From: Rhodospirillales bacterium
Lineage (GTDB): Bacteria; Pseudomonadota; Alphaproteobacteria; Acetobacterales; Acetobacteraceae
Assembly (NCBI GenBank): GCA_015654825.1
Contig: JAATGE010000382.1
Coordinates: forward strand, 1 to 7,343
Length of the DNA: 7,343 bases
Direction of reading: 5' to 3'
The position numbers and the translations under genes were made by a program. Shown one piece after another: positions 1 to 5,548 of this stretch. Every line of letters begins with the position of its first letter. Position 1 is the stretch's first letter. A model generated the notes under the pieces. It ran no database searches and was not told the origin of the DNA. It saw only the letters and a program-made list of their open reading frames with translations.

Positions 1-110
1 CCCACAAATCCGGCGTGGCGCTGCGCTTCCCCCGCGTGGCGCGGCTACGCTGGGATAAGCCGGCGGCAGAGGCGGATCAATTGAGCGTGCTCACCAGGTT
101 ATTGCCATAG
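1..110 (+). CDS. ATP-dependent DNA ligase, C-terminal fragment (5' end outside window)
   Basis: Reading from base 3, the frame gives 35 residues beginning HKSGVALRFPRVARLRWDKP and ends at a TAG at 108-110. The pattern (S/A)-L-R-F-P-R...R-x-D-K-P is motif VI of the OB-fold domain of ATP-dependent DNA ligases. It is normally followed, as here, by a short acidic/leucine tail (AAEADQLSVLTRLL). These enzymes seal nicks through a ligase-adenylate intermediate, and motif VI contacts the ATP phosphates during lysine adenylation. The catalytic lysine domain lies upstream, outside the window. The end matches a standalone bacterial ATP-dependent ligase, but a longer LigD-type fusion cannot be excluded from 35 residues. 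No operon partner follows: the next plus-strand start is 381 bp away, across a repeat-rich gap. Confidence 0.75.
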   Translation, partial: HKSGVALRFPRVARLRWDKPAAEADQLSVLTRLLP

Positions 111-180
111 GCGCCGATAAGCGCGAAGGCAAGGGTTATCGAACGAAAGCAATGAGTTGAGAAGTAATGGCTTCGCCGAC

Positions 181-199
181 CAGGGGGCTCTGCCCCCTG
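181..199. repeat. Perfect GC hairpin, GGGGGCTCTGCCCCC type
   Basis: CAGGGGGC and GCCCCCTG form a perfect 8-bp stem around a TCT loop. The same core recurs at 2862-2884 in the same orientation and, inverted and shortened, at 374-384. It lies about 70 bp past the ligase stop without a T-tract. It could slow transcription, but it looks primarily like the end of the dispersed repeat. Confidence 0.7.
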
Positions 200-287
200 G
201 ACGCCCGACGGCGTGCCGCCGCCGTCGTACGCGCTGCGCGGCGGGAGTCCTCTGTACGGTGTGGCGTGTCGTTGGATTTAGCGGCGC

Positions 288-393
288 GCTCGCAGCGGAT
301 GCCAGATCCGGAACAAATGAATGAGGTCTGGGGCCCACTGGCCCCGTCGTGCGCAGCACGCCTCCGGCGGGACGGGCAGAGCCCTGGCCTTTC
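288..393 (-). repeat. Dispersed intergenic repeat, copy A (inverted relative to copy B)
   Basis: Read on the minus strand, this segment runs in the same order as 2859-2948: AAAGGCC, a GGGCTCTGCCC hairpin, a gap, GTGGGCCCCAGACC or its near match, ATTTGTTCCGG, GGCATC and finally GCGAGC. Copy A has roughly 15 extra bases between the two hairpins, so the copies are homologous but diverged. Read on the plus strand, 288-320 also matches 2971-3003 at 24 of 33 positions. The ATG at 321 lies inside this repeat and is therefore a poor start for the downstream gene. Confidence 0.75.
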
Positions 394-476
394 TGACCTC
401 ACAAACTTGTTATCAGAAAACCGCCGGACACGCGGAAACCTCCCCCATCAGTGATACGTTTGACGAAAACGATAAC

Positions 477-483
477 AGGGGAG
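477..483 (+). promoter_or_regulatory. Ribosome binding site that fixes the start at 492
   Basis: AGGGGAG lies 8 nt upstream of the ATG at 492, a good Shine-Dalgarno match at normal spacing. The longer in-frame ATG at 321 lies in a repeat and has no comparable site. This decides the start of the 473-residue gene. Confidence 0.75.
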
Positions 484-491
484 CGAGCGCC

Positions 492-1913
492 ATGAGGCAT
501 GCGCATTTGTCGCCGTTGTGGTCGGATGACAGCAATTCGCAGACGCCAATCGTGACAACCTACATCGCGGTGGACTTCGCCGGCGGTGCGGCGGATGGGC
601 TGCTTGGCGGCACCTTCCAGGGGTTTGACCCTGCGGTTACCGGCGCCCTTACCGTCGGGCTGGGCGCCACGGCCTACCTGCTACCGAGTACCGACACCCG
701 CGCCGCGCCGTTGCAGCATGTGCTCGACGGTTCCGCGGTCGTCGACCCTACCGTTCTCGTGGACCTGAATTTCGCCACACCGGGAAATGGGCCCGACAAC
801 GGGTCCGTCACCGATATCGGCATTGCCAGCACGACGCTCGGCTTCAGCAGCCTGGTTACCCCGCTGGGGGCGGCCCTGGCGGGCACCACGCTCGGCAACG
901 AGTTGCAGCCGCTGGTCGGCCTGGCGAGCGGGTTGCTGCCGCATTATAACAGGCACGGCGGCGTGCCTACCGGTGGCTCGACAACCGCGACGCCGCTGTT
1001 TTTCGGATCGGTCGGCGTCGGACTGTCGCACACCCTGACCCTGCTCGGCCGCAGCACCTCGACGAGCGGGGGTGGCAGCCTGGCGCTGACCCGCGCGGAT
1101 TGCAACGCCGTGATCGGAACGGCGAACGATGCCGCCGTGCTGTTCGGCGATACCGGTGCCATGGTGGCCGACGTATTGAACGGCAATCTTGCCGGTGCCG
1201 TCACCGATGGCGTGTCGACGCTCAATGCCGGCGCCGCGCTGATCGGCGATGTCGGCACGCTGATCAACGACGCTGGCAAGGGCAGCCCACCGGATTTGCC
1301 GGTGATCAAGAGCCCGGCCCTGTCGCTCGATCTGAACACGCAAGATGGCCAGAGTTTTTCGCTTGGGCTCGGCACCCCCACGCAAGTGGACGAAAACCTC
1401 AACGTGCAGATCACCGCGGATAAGTTCGGTGCGTACGCGCTCGGCAAGCTGCTGGCGCTGTACGCGCCGGAACTGGTGGCCGACCTCGGCGGCAGCAAGA
1501 CGCAGACCGCGGAAAGCCTGTTCGCGCAAATGGCGCAGGGTGTGGCCGGGCTTGCCAACACGATCGAGAGCGGGGTTACCAACTCCGGCAACCAGGTGCA
1601 GTCTTCCCTCCACACGCCCGATATCGCCATCAGCGCGACGCTGGTCACCACGGAGAACAATAATCTGGTGGCGGGCAGCGTCAGCAACAGCCAGACATTC
1701 ACGCTCAATTTCGAATCGAATGCGCAGGGTTTCTATGATCTGGGAACCGCGTCGCAGGATGTGGTGCTGCCGCTGCTGATCGGCCTGTTGGAAACGCCGG
1801 GCGGCCAGGAGGCGCTGCAGATCGGCGGTGAGATCCTGCAGCAGATCGATTCGGATTTCGGCGGCGGCGGCGCGGCGCTGCCAGGAACCCACGTCAATCA
1901 TTTGCTAAGCTAA
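492..1913 (+). CDS. Uncharacterised 473-residue Gly/Ala/Thr/Ser-rich protein
   Basis: I do not recognise this family. The product begins MRHAHLSPLWSDDSN and has no N-terminal signal peptide. It is rich in Gly, Ala, Thr, Ser, Leu and Asp, has few basic residues, and has one cysteine (Cys204). Residues 20-185 look beta-rich with many Gly/Thr turns. Residues 205-262 form amphipathic, helix-like stretches (NAVIGTANDAAVLFGDTGAM, then VADVLNGNLAGAVTDGVSTL). Residues 276-310 and 375-415 look like beta-strand segments (DIAISATLVTTENNNLVAGS). A Gly run (457-460) precedes a short hydrophobic C-terminus ending HLLS. An acidic, Gly-rich, nearly Cys-free protein without a signal peptide would fit a surface or type I-secreted protein, but no RTX nonapeptides are visible, so this is speculation. 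A start at 321 would add 57 residues encoded by repeat DNA and was rejected. The strong hairpin at 1983-2011 downstream suggests its own transcript. Confidence 0.75.
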   Translation: MRHAHLSPLWSDDSNSQTPIVTTYIAVDFAGGAADGLLGGTFQGFDPAVTGALTVGLGATAYLLPSTDTRAAPLQHVLDGSAVVDPTVLVDLNFATPGNGPDNGSVTDIGIASTTLGFSSLVTPLGAALAGTTLGNELQPLVGLASGLLPHYNRHGGVPTGGSTTATPLFFGSVGVGLSHTLTLLGRSTSTSGGGSLALTRADCNAVIGTANDAAVLFGDTGAMVADVLNGNLAGAVTDGVSTLNAGAALIGDVGTLINDAGKGSPPDLPVIKSPALSLDLNTQDGQSFSLGLGTPTQVDENLNVQITADKFGAYALGKLLALYAPELVADLGGSKTQTAESLFAQMAQGVAGLANTIESGVTNSGNQVQSSLHTPDIAISATLVTTENNNLVAGSVSNSQTFTLNFESNAQGFYDLGTASQDVVLPLLIGLLETPGGQEALQIGGEILQQIDSDFGGGGAALPGTHVNHLLS

Positions 1914-1950
1914 GCCGCGGCGTCGCCGCCGAGGGCGCTTTCGTAGCTTA

Positions 1951-1968
1951 ATCGATTCCAAAATCGGT
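1951..1968 (+). other. Small stem-loop after the 473-residue gene
   Basis: ATCGATT and AATCGGT pair over 7 bp (one G-U) around a CCAA loop, 37 bp past the stop codon. It is weaker than the next hairpin and may be incidental. Confidence 0.3.
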
Positions 1969-1982
1969 TCCGGTTCGACACG

Positions 1983-2011
1983 GGTCCGGGCGGCGCGGTG
2001 CCGCCCGGACC
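1983..2011 (+). terminator. Strong 12-bp hairpin, candidate terminator of the 473-residue gene
   Basis: GGTCCGGGCGGC and GCCGCCCGGACC form a perfect 12-bp stem with a 5-nt GCGGT loop, about 70 bp past the stop at 1913. There is no T-tract after it, so it is not a canonical intrinsic terminator. It could act with Rho or protect the 3' end of the transcript. The perfect stem is certain; the function is inferred. Confidence 0.5.
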
Positions 2012-2027
2012 GCCGCCTGCACTTGCG

Positions 2028-2053
2028 CTCCCGTTATCGACAGGTAACGGGAG
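2028..2053 (+). terminator. Second perfect hairpin in the intergenic region
   Basis: CTCCCGTTA and TAACGGGAG form a perfect 9-bp stem around an 8-nt loop (TCGACAGG), 16 bp after the previous hairpin. It lacks a proper T-tract. It may form a tandem terminator with its neighbour, or be an operator-like palindrome just upstream of the next promoter region. Confidence 0.4.
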
Positions 2054-2062
2054 AGTCTGTCG

Positions 2063-2090
2063 TTGCTGTTTACGAACGACTACATATTCT
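2063..2090 (+). promoter_or_regulatory. Tentative promoter for the exported-protein gene
   Basis: TTGCTG (2063-2068) and TATTCT (2085-2090) are separated by 16 bp and lie at the start of the AT-richer stretch. The match to sigma-70 consensus is partial. A start here would give a leader of roughly 165 nt, so another promoter closer to the gene is equally possible. Confidence 0.25.
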
Positions 2091-2120
2091 TCAGGTGCAA
2101 CACGAAGTTGTGAGTAATCA

Positions 2121-2137
2121 TCACGTACTTTCACGTA
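2121..2137 (+). repeat. TCACGTA direct repeat, 10-bp period
   Basis: TCACGTA occurs at 2121-2127 and again at 2131-2137, exactly one helical turn apart, in the leader or promoter region of the 195-residue gene. Two half-sites on the same face of the DNA are typical of tandem regulator binding. No regulator is identifiable here. Confidence 0.45.
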
Positions 2138-2151
2138 AATGTTAGATTGTT

Positions 2152-2168
2152 CCGAAAGAAGATTTCGG
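2152..2168 (+). other. Leader hairpin upstream of the exported-protein gene
   Basis: CCGAAA and TTTCGG pair over 6 bp around GAAGA, about 95 bp before the start codon. If transcription begins upstream, it would be a 5' leader stem-loop. It is short and could be chance. Confidence 0.3.
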
Positions 2169-2251
2169 CATACTTACATCAGGGCGAGGCCGGTCCATGT
2201 CGGGAGCGGTTCGTTTCCGCCGAGCGCAGAGCGCGCTGTTGAACAATTATT

Positions 2252-2256
2252 AGGAG
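2252..2256 (+). promoter_or_regulatory. Ribosome binding site of the 195-residue gene
   Basis: AGGAG lies 6 nt before the ATG at 2263. Its consensus quality and spacing support this start over the ATG at 2139, which is in another frame. Confidence 0.8.
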
Positions 2257-2262
2257 CGAAAC

Positions 2263-2850
2263 ATGGCCAAACTATCCACTGGCGCGGCGGCGATCACCGC
2301 GATGTTCTCCACCGCCGCGCTGGCGCAGCCGGTGCTGACGCCAGGCGAATATTATGGCGTTACGCAATATACCGGGCTGGTCGATCCTTCAGGCATATGC
2401 GCGAATTCCGCCGGCCTCGCGGTCGGCCAGGTGACCACCAGCGTCTCCACTGTGCTCGGCTTCGGCAAGGGTCATGCAAGTACACTCGCCGACCAGGGCT
2501 CGGCCACCGCGCCAACCGGCTACGGCATTCAATGGATCAATTGCCAGTTCCCGACATTCCCGGCCGCGGCGAGTTTCACCAAACAATCCGACGGCAGCTA
2601 CACGGATTCGCCCACGGCCAAACAAGTTACGACCTGCAGCGCGGAAAACGGCATTACCTACACACTGACCAGCGGGAACGGCTCGTCCGGCGGGCAGACG
2701 CAGACGGACAAAGTCACCATCATTCCGACACTGAAAGGCAGCAAGGCGAGCGGCTTTAAACTCACCAGCGGCAATACCGCCGTGGCGGTGGGGGGCACCA
2801 CATTGTGCTACCTCAGCACCGATGCGCTCTATCTCAATACGCAGAAATAA
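2263..2850 (+). CDS. Uncharacterised 195-residue exported protein with four cysteines
   Basis: I do not recognise this family. The product opens with a Sec-type signal peptide: MAK, a hydrophobic stretch of Ala, Ile, Met and Phe, then AALAQP, with likely cleavage after Ala21. The mature part of about 174 residues is small and Thr/Ser/Gly-rich, with tyrosines near its start (GEYYGVTQYTG). It has exactly four cysteines (46, 94, 125, 182), enough for two disulfides in the periplasm or outside the cell. Later segments (VTIIPTLKGS, GFKLTSGNTAVAV) look like beta strands. There is no lipobox and no C-terminal anchor. The strong ribosome binding site and clean signal peptide make this a real gene. 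It is separated from the upstream gene by 349 bp with hairpins, so it is probably transcribed alone. It converges on mrdA across a terminator. Confidence 0.82.
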   Translation: MAKLSTGAAAITAMFSTAALAQPVLTPGEYYGVTQYTGLVDPSGICANSAGLAVGQVTTSVSTVLGFGKGHASTLADQGSATAPTGYGIQWINCQFPTFPAAASFTKQSDGSYTDSPTAKQVTTCSAENGITYTLTSGNGSSGGQTQTDKVTIIPTLKGSKASGFKLTSGNTAVAVGGTTLCYLSTDALYLNTQK

Positions 2851-2858
2851 ATAAAGCA

Positions 2859-2948
2859 AAAGGCCGGGGGCTCTGCCCCTGGCCGCGCTGGGGCTTTGGG
2901 CCCCAGACCCCAATTTTATTTGTTCCGGGAACGGCATCGACCGCGAGC
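2859..2948 (+). repeat. Dispersed intergenic repeat, copy B
   Basis: This starts 9 bp after the TAA of the exported-protein gene and is homologous to the minus strand of 288-393. It contains two stacked hairpins. The first is 2862-2884, a 10-bp stem with a TCT loop and one G-U pair. The second is 2888-2906, CTGGGGC/GCCCCAG around TTTGG. It then has the TTATTTGTTCCG and GGCATCG motifs shared with copy A. Confidence 0.75.
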
Positions 2949-3003
2949 AACATTCGGGCGGCCCCGATTGGCTCGGCATCGATGCCAGACTCGGAACAGA
3001 TAA
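2916..3003. repeat. 33-bp imperfect inverted repeat within copy B
   Basis: The arm at 2916-2948 and the reverse complement of 2971-3003 share TTAT-TGTTCCG, GGCATCGA and CGAGC blocks, with about 24 of 33 positions alike and a 22-nt spacer. An RNA of either strand could fold into a long stem. The right arm also matches 288-320 in direct orientation, so this 33-bp unit appears three times in the window. Confidence 0.65.
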
Positions 3004-3060
3004 CCATCAAACTCGGAGGAACCCCCGCACCAGCGGCGCAGCCAACGAACAAAAGTTTTT

Positions 3061-3089
3061 GCTTCTTTTTTCAAAAAGAAGCGCTTTTT
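3061..3089 (+). terminator. Intrinsic terminator between convergent genes
   Basis: GCTTCTTTT and AAAAGAAGC form a perfect 9-bp stem around TTCA, followed after GC by five Ts on the plus strand. This suits termination of plus-strand transcription from the exported-protein gene. The mrdA stop lies 7 bp beyond. The stem also forms on the minus strand, but there it is followed by As, so it serves mrdA less clearly. Confidence 0.7.
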
Positions 3090-3095
3090 CCTTAC

Positions 3096-4946
3096 CTACC
3101 CTGCCGCCAGCGTCTGCCCCGGAGCCACCTGCCGCCGCGCCGGATCCCGCGTCAGCGTATCGCGCATGATATCGCGCGCCAGCGGCGCCGCCACGTCGGC
3201 CCCCGCATTTCCATGCTCGATCACCACCGCGCACGCGTAGCGTGGCGCGTCGAACGGCGCGAAACAAACGAACAGCGCGTGTGGGCGAAACTCCCACGGC
3301 AGGCTTGCCGAGTTGAAATGCCCATGTTCGCGTGTCCAGCGTGAAACGCGCCGCACCTGGCTCGAACCGGTTTTTCCCGCCAGCGCGATGCCCGGCAGGT
3401 CGAGCCGCGCGTGCGGTGCGGTGCCGCCGGCTTCGTTGACCACGGCGAACATGCCGCCGCGCACCAGATCGAGCGCGGTTTCGCTGACGGTCAGCGCCGA
3501 GGGTGGATCAGGTGCTGCCGGCTCCCGATCGATGGCGCGCGTCACGTGCGGTTGCACGGCGCGGCCGGTCGCGATACGGGAAACATAGGTCGCAAGCTGC
3601 AACGGTGTCGCCTGGATAACGCCCTGGCCGATGCCGGAAATGATCGTGTCGCCGGCGCCCCAATGGCGCCGGTGCTGGGCGCGCCACGCCTGTGTCGGGA
3701 TCAGGCCCTGGCGCGCGCCCGGCAGATCGATGGCCGGTGCCGTGCCGAAGCCGAACGAGGTGGCCATTTCCGCGACCGCGTCGATGCCGGCCCGCCGCGC
3801 CGCCTCATAGAAGAACACGTCGCAGGAATGCTTCAATCCGCCGCGCATATCGAGCGGCCCGTGGCCGCCTTTGCGCCAGCAATGAAACCGCGTGTCGCCG
3901 ACATCGATATAGCCCGGGCAATAGAGGTGCTCGCCGGGGCTGAGCGCGCCGGAGTGCAGGGCCGCCAGCCCGACGACCATCTTGAATGTCGAGCCGGGCG
4001 GATAGACGCCGGCGAGCGCCTTGTTGATCAGCGGCGTGCGGCGGTTGCTGGTCCACTCCACCCATTGCGCCTGCGAAACACCGCTGTCGAACAGCGACGG
4101 ATCGAAGCTTGGGGTGGTTGCCATGGCCAGCACCTCGCCGTTGGTGCAGTCCATGACGACGGCGGAGGCGCTCTGTTCGCCGAGCAGGGCCAGTGTCGAT
4201 TGCTGCAGGCCCGCATCGATGCACAAGGTGACGTCGTTGCCGGAACGGCCTTCGTTGCGGTCCAGCTCGCGGATCACCCGGCCGACGGAATTGACTTCCA
4301 TCTGCACCTGGCCGGCGTCACCGCGCAGCGGCTCCTCCTGGAACTTTTCCACGCCGGCGCGGCCGACGCGCATGCCGGGCAGCGCCAGCACCGGTTCGTC
4401 GCCGGCGTCGTCGTCGCTGGGGGGCGCCACATAGCCGACGACGTGGGCCATGTCGGGGCCGAGCGGGTAGCGGCGCGTGGTGCCGACATCGACCAGCACG
4501 CCGGGCAGATCGGGTGCGCTGACCTCGATTTTTGCCATGTCGTCCCAGGACAGGAAATCGCGCAGCATGATCGGAATGAAGCGGCGGCTGTGCTGCAGGG
4601 CGCGGTCGATGCGGGCGCGGTCGTGGTCGGCGAGGGGCACGATCGCGGAAAAACGATCGAGCGTGCCGGCGGTATCGGTGGTTTCCTCGGCGAGCAGGAG
4701 GGCGCGCCAGTTCAGTGTGTTGCCGGCAACGACCGTACCGAAACGATCGAGGATGCGCCCGCGGGTCGGCGCCAGCAGCCGCGCGCTGATGCGGTTGTTT
4801 TCCGCGAGCGTCGCGTAGCGCGCGCCCTGCTCCACCTGCACGCGATAGAGCCGTGCGGCCAGCACGCCGAGCGCCGTTGTCTGTGCTGCCATCATGACCA
4901 GCGCGCGGCGCGTGAAGACGGTGGTGCGGCGGCCCTCGCGCTTCAT
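3096..4946 (-). CDS. mrdA: Penicillin-binding protein 2 (peptidoglycan D,D-transpeptidase of the elongasome)
   Basis: This class B PBP cross-links new glycan strands during lateral wall growth, in complex with RodA and under control of MreC/MreD. The product has 616 residues, close to the usual PBP2 length. It has a short basic cytoplasmic tail and one membrane anchor at about 14-33. A pedestal region follows, with the family sequence APTRGRILDRFG at 59-70. The C-terminal transpeptidase domain carries all three active-site motifs: STFK with nucleophile Ser319, SCD at 374-376, and KTG at 525-527. The ATG at 4946 is chosen because it overlaps the mreD stop by 4 bp (ATGA), giving translational coupling, and begins the typical MKREGRRTTVF tail. 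A longer open frame to 5135 would add 63 Arg-rich residues lying inside mreD. The stop is TAG. rodA, often the next gene, is absent downstream. Confidence 0.97.
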   Translation of the reverse strand: MKREGRRTTVFTRRALVMMAAQTTALGVLAARLYRVQVEQGARYATLAENNRISARLLAPTRGRILDRFGTVVAGNTLNWRALLLAEETTDTAGTLDRFSAIVPLADHDRARIDRALQHSRRFIPIMLRDFLSWDDMAKIEVSAPDLPGVLVDVGTTRRYPLGPDMAHVVGYVAPPSDDDAGDEPVLALPGMRVGRAGVEKFQEEPLRGDAGQVQMEVNSVGRVIRELDRNEGRSGNDVTLCIDAGLQQSTLALLGEQSASAVVMDCTNGEVLAMATTPSFDPSLFDSGVSQAQWVEWTSNRRTPLINKALAGVYPPGSTFKMVVGLAALHSGALSPGEHLYCPGYIDVGDTRFHCWRKGGHGPLDMRGGLKHSCDVFFYEAARRAGIDAVAEMATSFGFGTAPAIDLPGARQGLIPTQAWRAQHRRHWGAGDTIISGIGQGVIQATPLQLATYVSRIATGRAVQPHVTRAIDREPAAPDPPSALTVSETALDLVRGGMFAVVNEAGGTAPHARLDLPGIALAGKTGSSQVRRVSRWTREHGHFNSASLPWEFRPHALFVCFAPFDAPRYACAVVIEHGNAGADVAAPLARDIMRDTLTRDPARRQVAPGQTLAAG

Positions 4947-5488
4947 GCGCGTTCCGGCGCGGCGATGCCGCGATGCGCGCGGATCAGCAGCACGGCCAGG
5001 ATCGGATAGGCGCCGGCGGCGAGCGCGCACTCGAACAGCGCCGGCCCGGGGGAGAATGCGCGCCAGGTCAGCAACGAGACCAGCAGCCACTCGCAGGCGG
5101 CCGCGGCGGCGGCAAACGCAATGAATACCAGCCACACGATGCCGAAGCCCTGGCGGGTCAGGAAGCGGCGCAGGCGCAGCGCGATGCCGTGGGCGGTCAG
5201 GAGAATGAGCACGCCGACGCCGATCGGCCCCTGCGCCAGCAGGTCGAGCAGCAGGCCGATGGCGAACACCGCGGCCGCCGGCAGCGAGGCCGGGCGGTAC
5301 AGCGACCAGAAATAGACGTTCGCCAGCGCCCAGGCCGGCTGCATGGCGGCCTGGCCGGGCAGGCCCAGGGGTGTCGACAGCGTCAGCAGCACCGCGACGG
5401 TGAGCGCGATCGGGAAAGCGTGGCGCGCGGCCACGTCCAACTGATGCCAGATGGTCAGGCGGGGGCGAATGCCGGGGGTTTTATCCAC
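4943..5488 (-). CDS. mreD: Rod shape-determining membrane protein MreD
   Basis: The product is a 181-residue, very hydrophobic integral membrane protein whose size and position between mreC and mrdA fit MreD. MreD bridges MreC, PBP2 and RodA in the inner membrane. Hydrophobic segments are visible at about 23-42, 52-64, 70-86, 88-105, 115-140 and 150-169. The stretch GLLLDLLAQGPIGVGVLILL (residues 78-97) is the conserved core of the family. Translation appears to start at a GTG (5488-5486, giving MDKTPGIRPR), as no ATG or better start lies between it and the mreC stop 60 bp upstream. The Shine-Dalgarno sequence is weak. The TGA stop overlaps the mrdA ATG by 4 bp. Confidence 0.93.
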   Translation of the reverse strand: MDKTPGIRPRLTIWHQLDVAARHAFPIALTVAVLLTLSTPLGLPGQAAMQPAWALANVYFWSLYRPASLPAAAVFAIGLLLDLLAQGPIGVGVLILLTAHGIALRLRRFLTRQGFGIVWLVFIAFAAAAAACEWLLVSLLTWRAFSPGPALFECALAAGAYPILAVLLIRAHRGIAAPERA

Positions 5489-5548
5489 GTCCGGAAAAGC
5501 AGGTTCGCGCCGTGCGCGGGACGCGACGGCGTGGGCGGGCGAGCGGCA

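Larger units (their letters stand above)
111..491. other. Non-coding gap with repeat copy A and several hairpins
   Basis: I see no credible gene between the ligase stop and the start at 492. The stretch holds a dense run of GC hairpins: 181-199, 207-226 (GACGGCG/CGCCGTC, 6-nt loop), 330-345 (GGGGCC/GGCCCC), 348-360 (CGTGC/GCACG) and 374-384 (GGGC/GCCC). From about 394 to 491 base composition is less skewed and the stretch presumably holds the promoter of the 473-residue gene. I could not pick a convincing -35/-10 pair there. A weak 5-bp inverted repeat (CGTTT at 457-461, AAACG at 467-471) lies just upstream of the ribosome binding site. Confidence 0.6.
1914..2262. other. Intergenic region with tandem hairpins and an AT-richer leader
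   Basis: No gene is visible here. The first part (1951-2053) carries three stem-loops in a row. From about 2060 to 2180 the DNA becomes clearly AT-richer than its surroundings. That part contains a TCACGTA direct repeat and a 6-bp hairpin, and it likely holds the promoter and leader of the exported-protein gene. Confidence 0.55.

Noticed and set aside
167..454. Plus-strand open frame of 95 codons
   Set aside because: It lies entirely over repeat copy A and its hairpins, is Arg-rich, has no ribosome binding site and overlaps the repeat modules; typical spurious frame in GC-rich DNA.
321..491. 57-codon N-terminal extension of the 473-residue protein
   Set aside because: The ATG at 321 is inside the dispersed repeat and lacks a Shine-Dalgarno, whereas AGGGGAG sits 8 nt before the ATG at 492.
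681..1901. Minus-strand open frame of 406 codons opposite the 473-residue gene
   Set aside because: Arg/Gln/Ala-rich antisense shadow without a ribosome binding site. The plus-strand frame has far more protein-like composition and a good start.
1965..1985. tRNA-like GGTTCGACAC stretch resembling a T-arm
   Set aside because: No acceptor, D or anticodon arms can be folded around it.
2139..2759. Plus-strand open frame of 206 codons overlapping the exported-protein gene
   Set aside because: It is in a different frame from the gene with the signal peptide and AGGAG site, and its sequence is Arg/His-rich with no domain.
3411..5009. Plus-strand open frame of 532 codons opposite mrdA
   Set aside because: Antisense shadow of a clearly recognised PBP2 gene; composition (Arg, His, Gly, Ala) is typical of GC-rich reverse frames.
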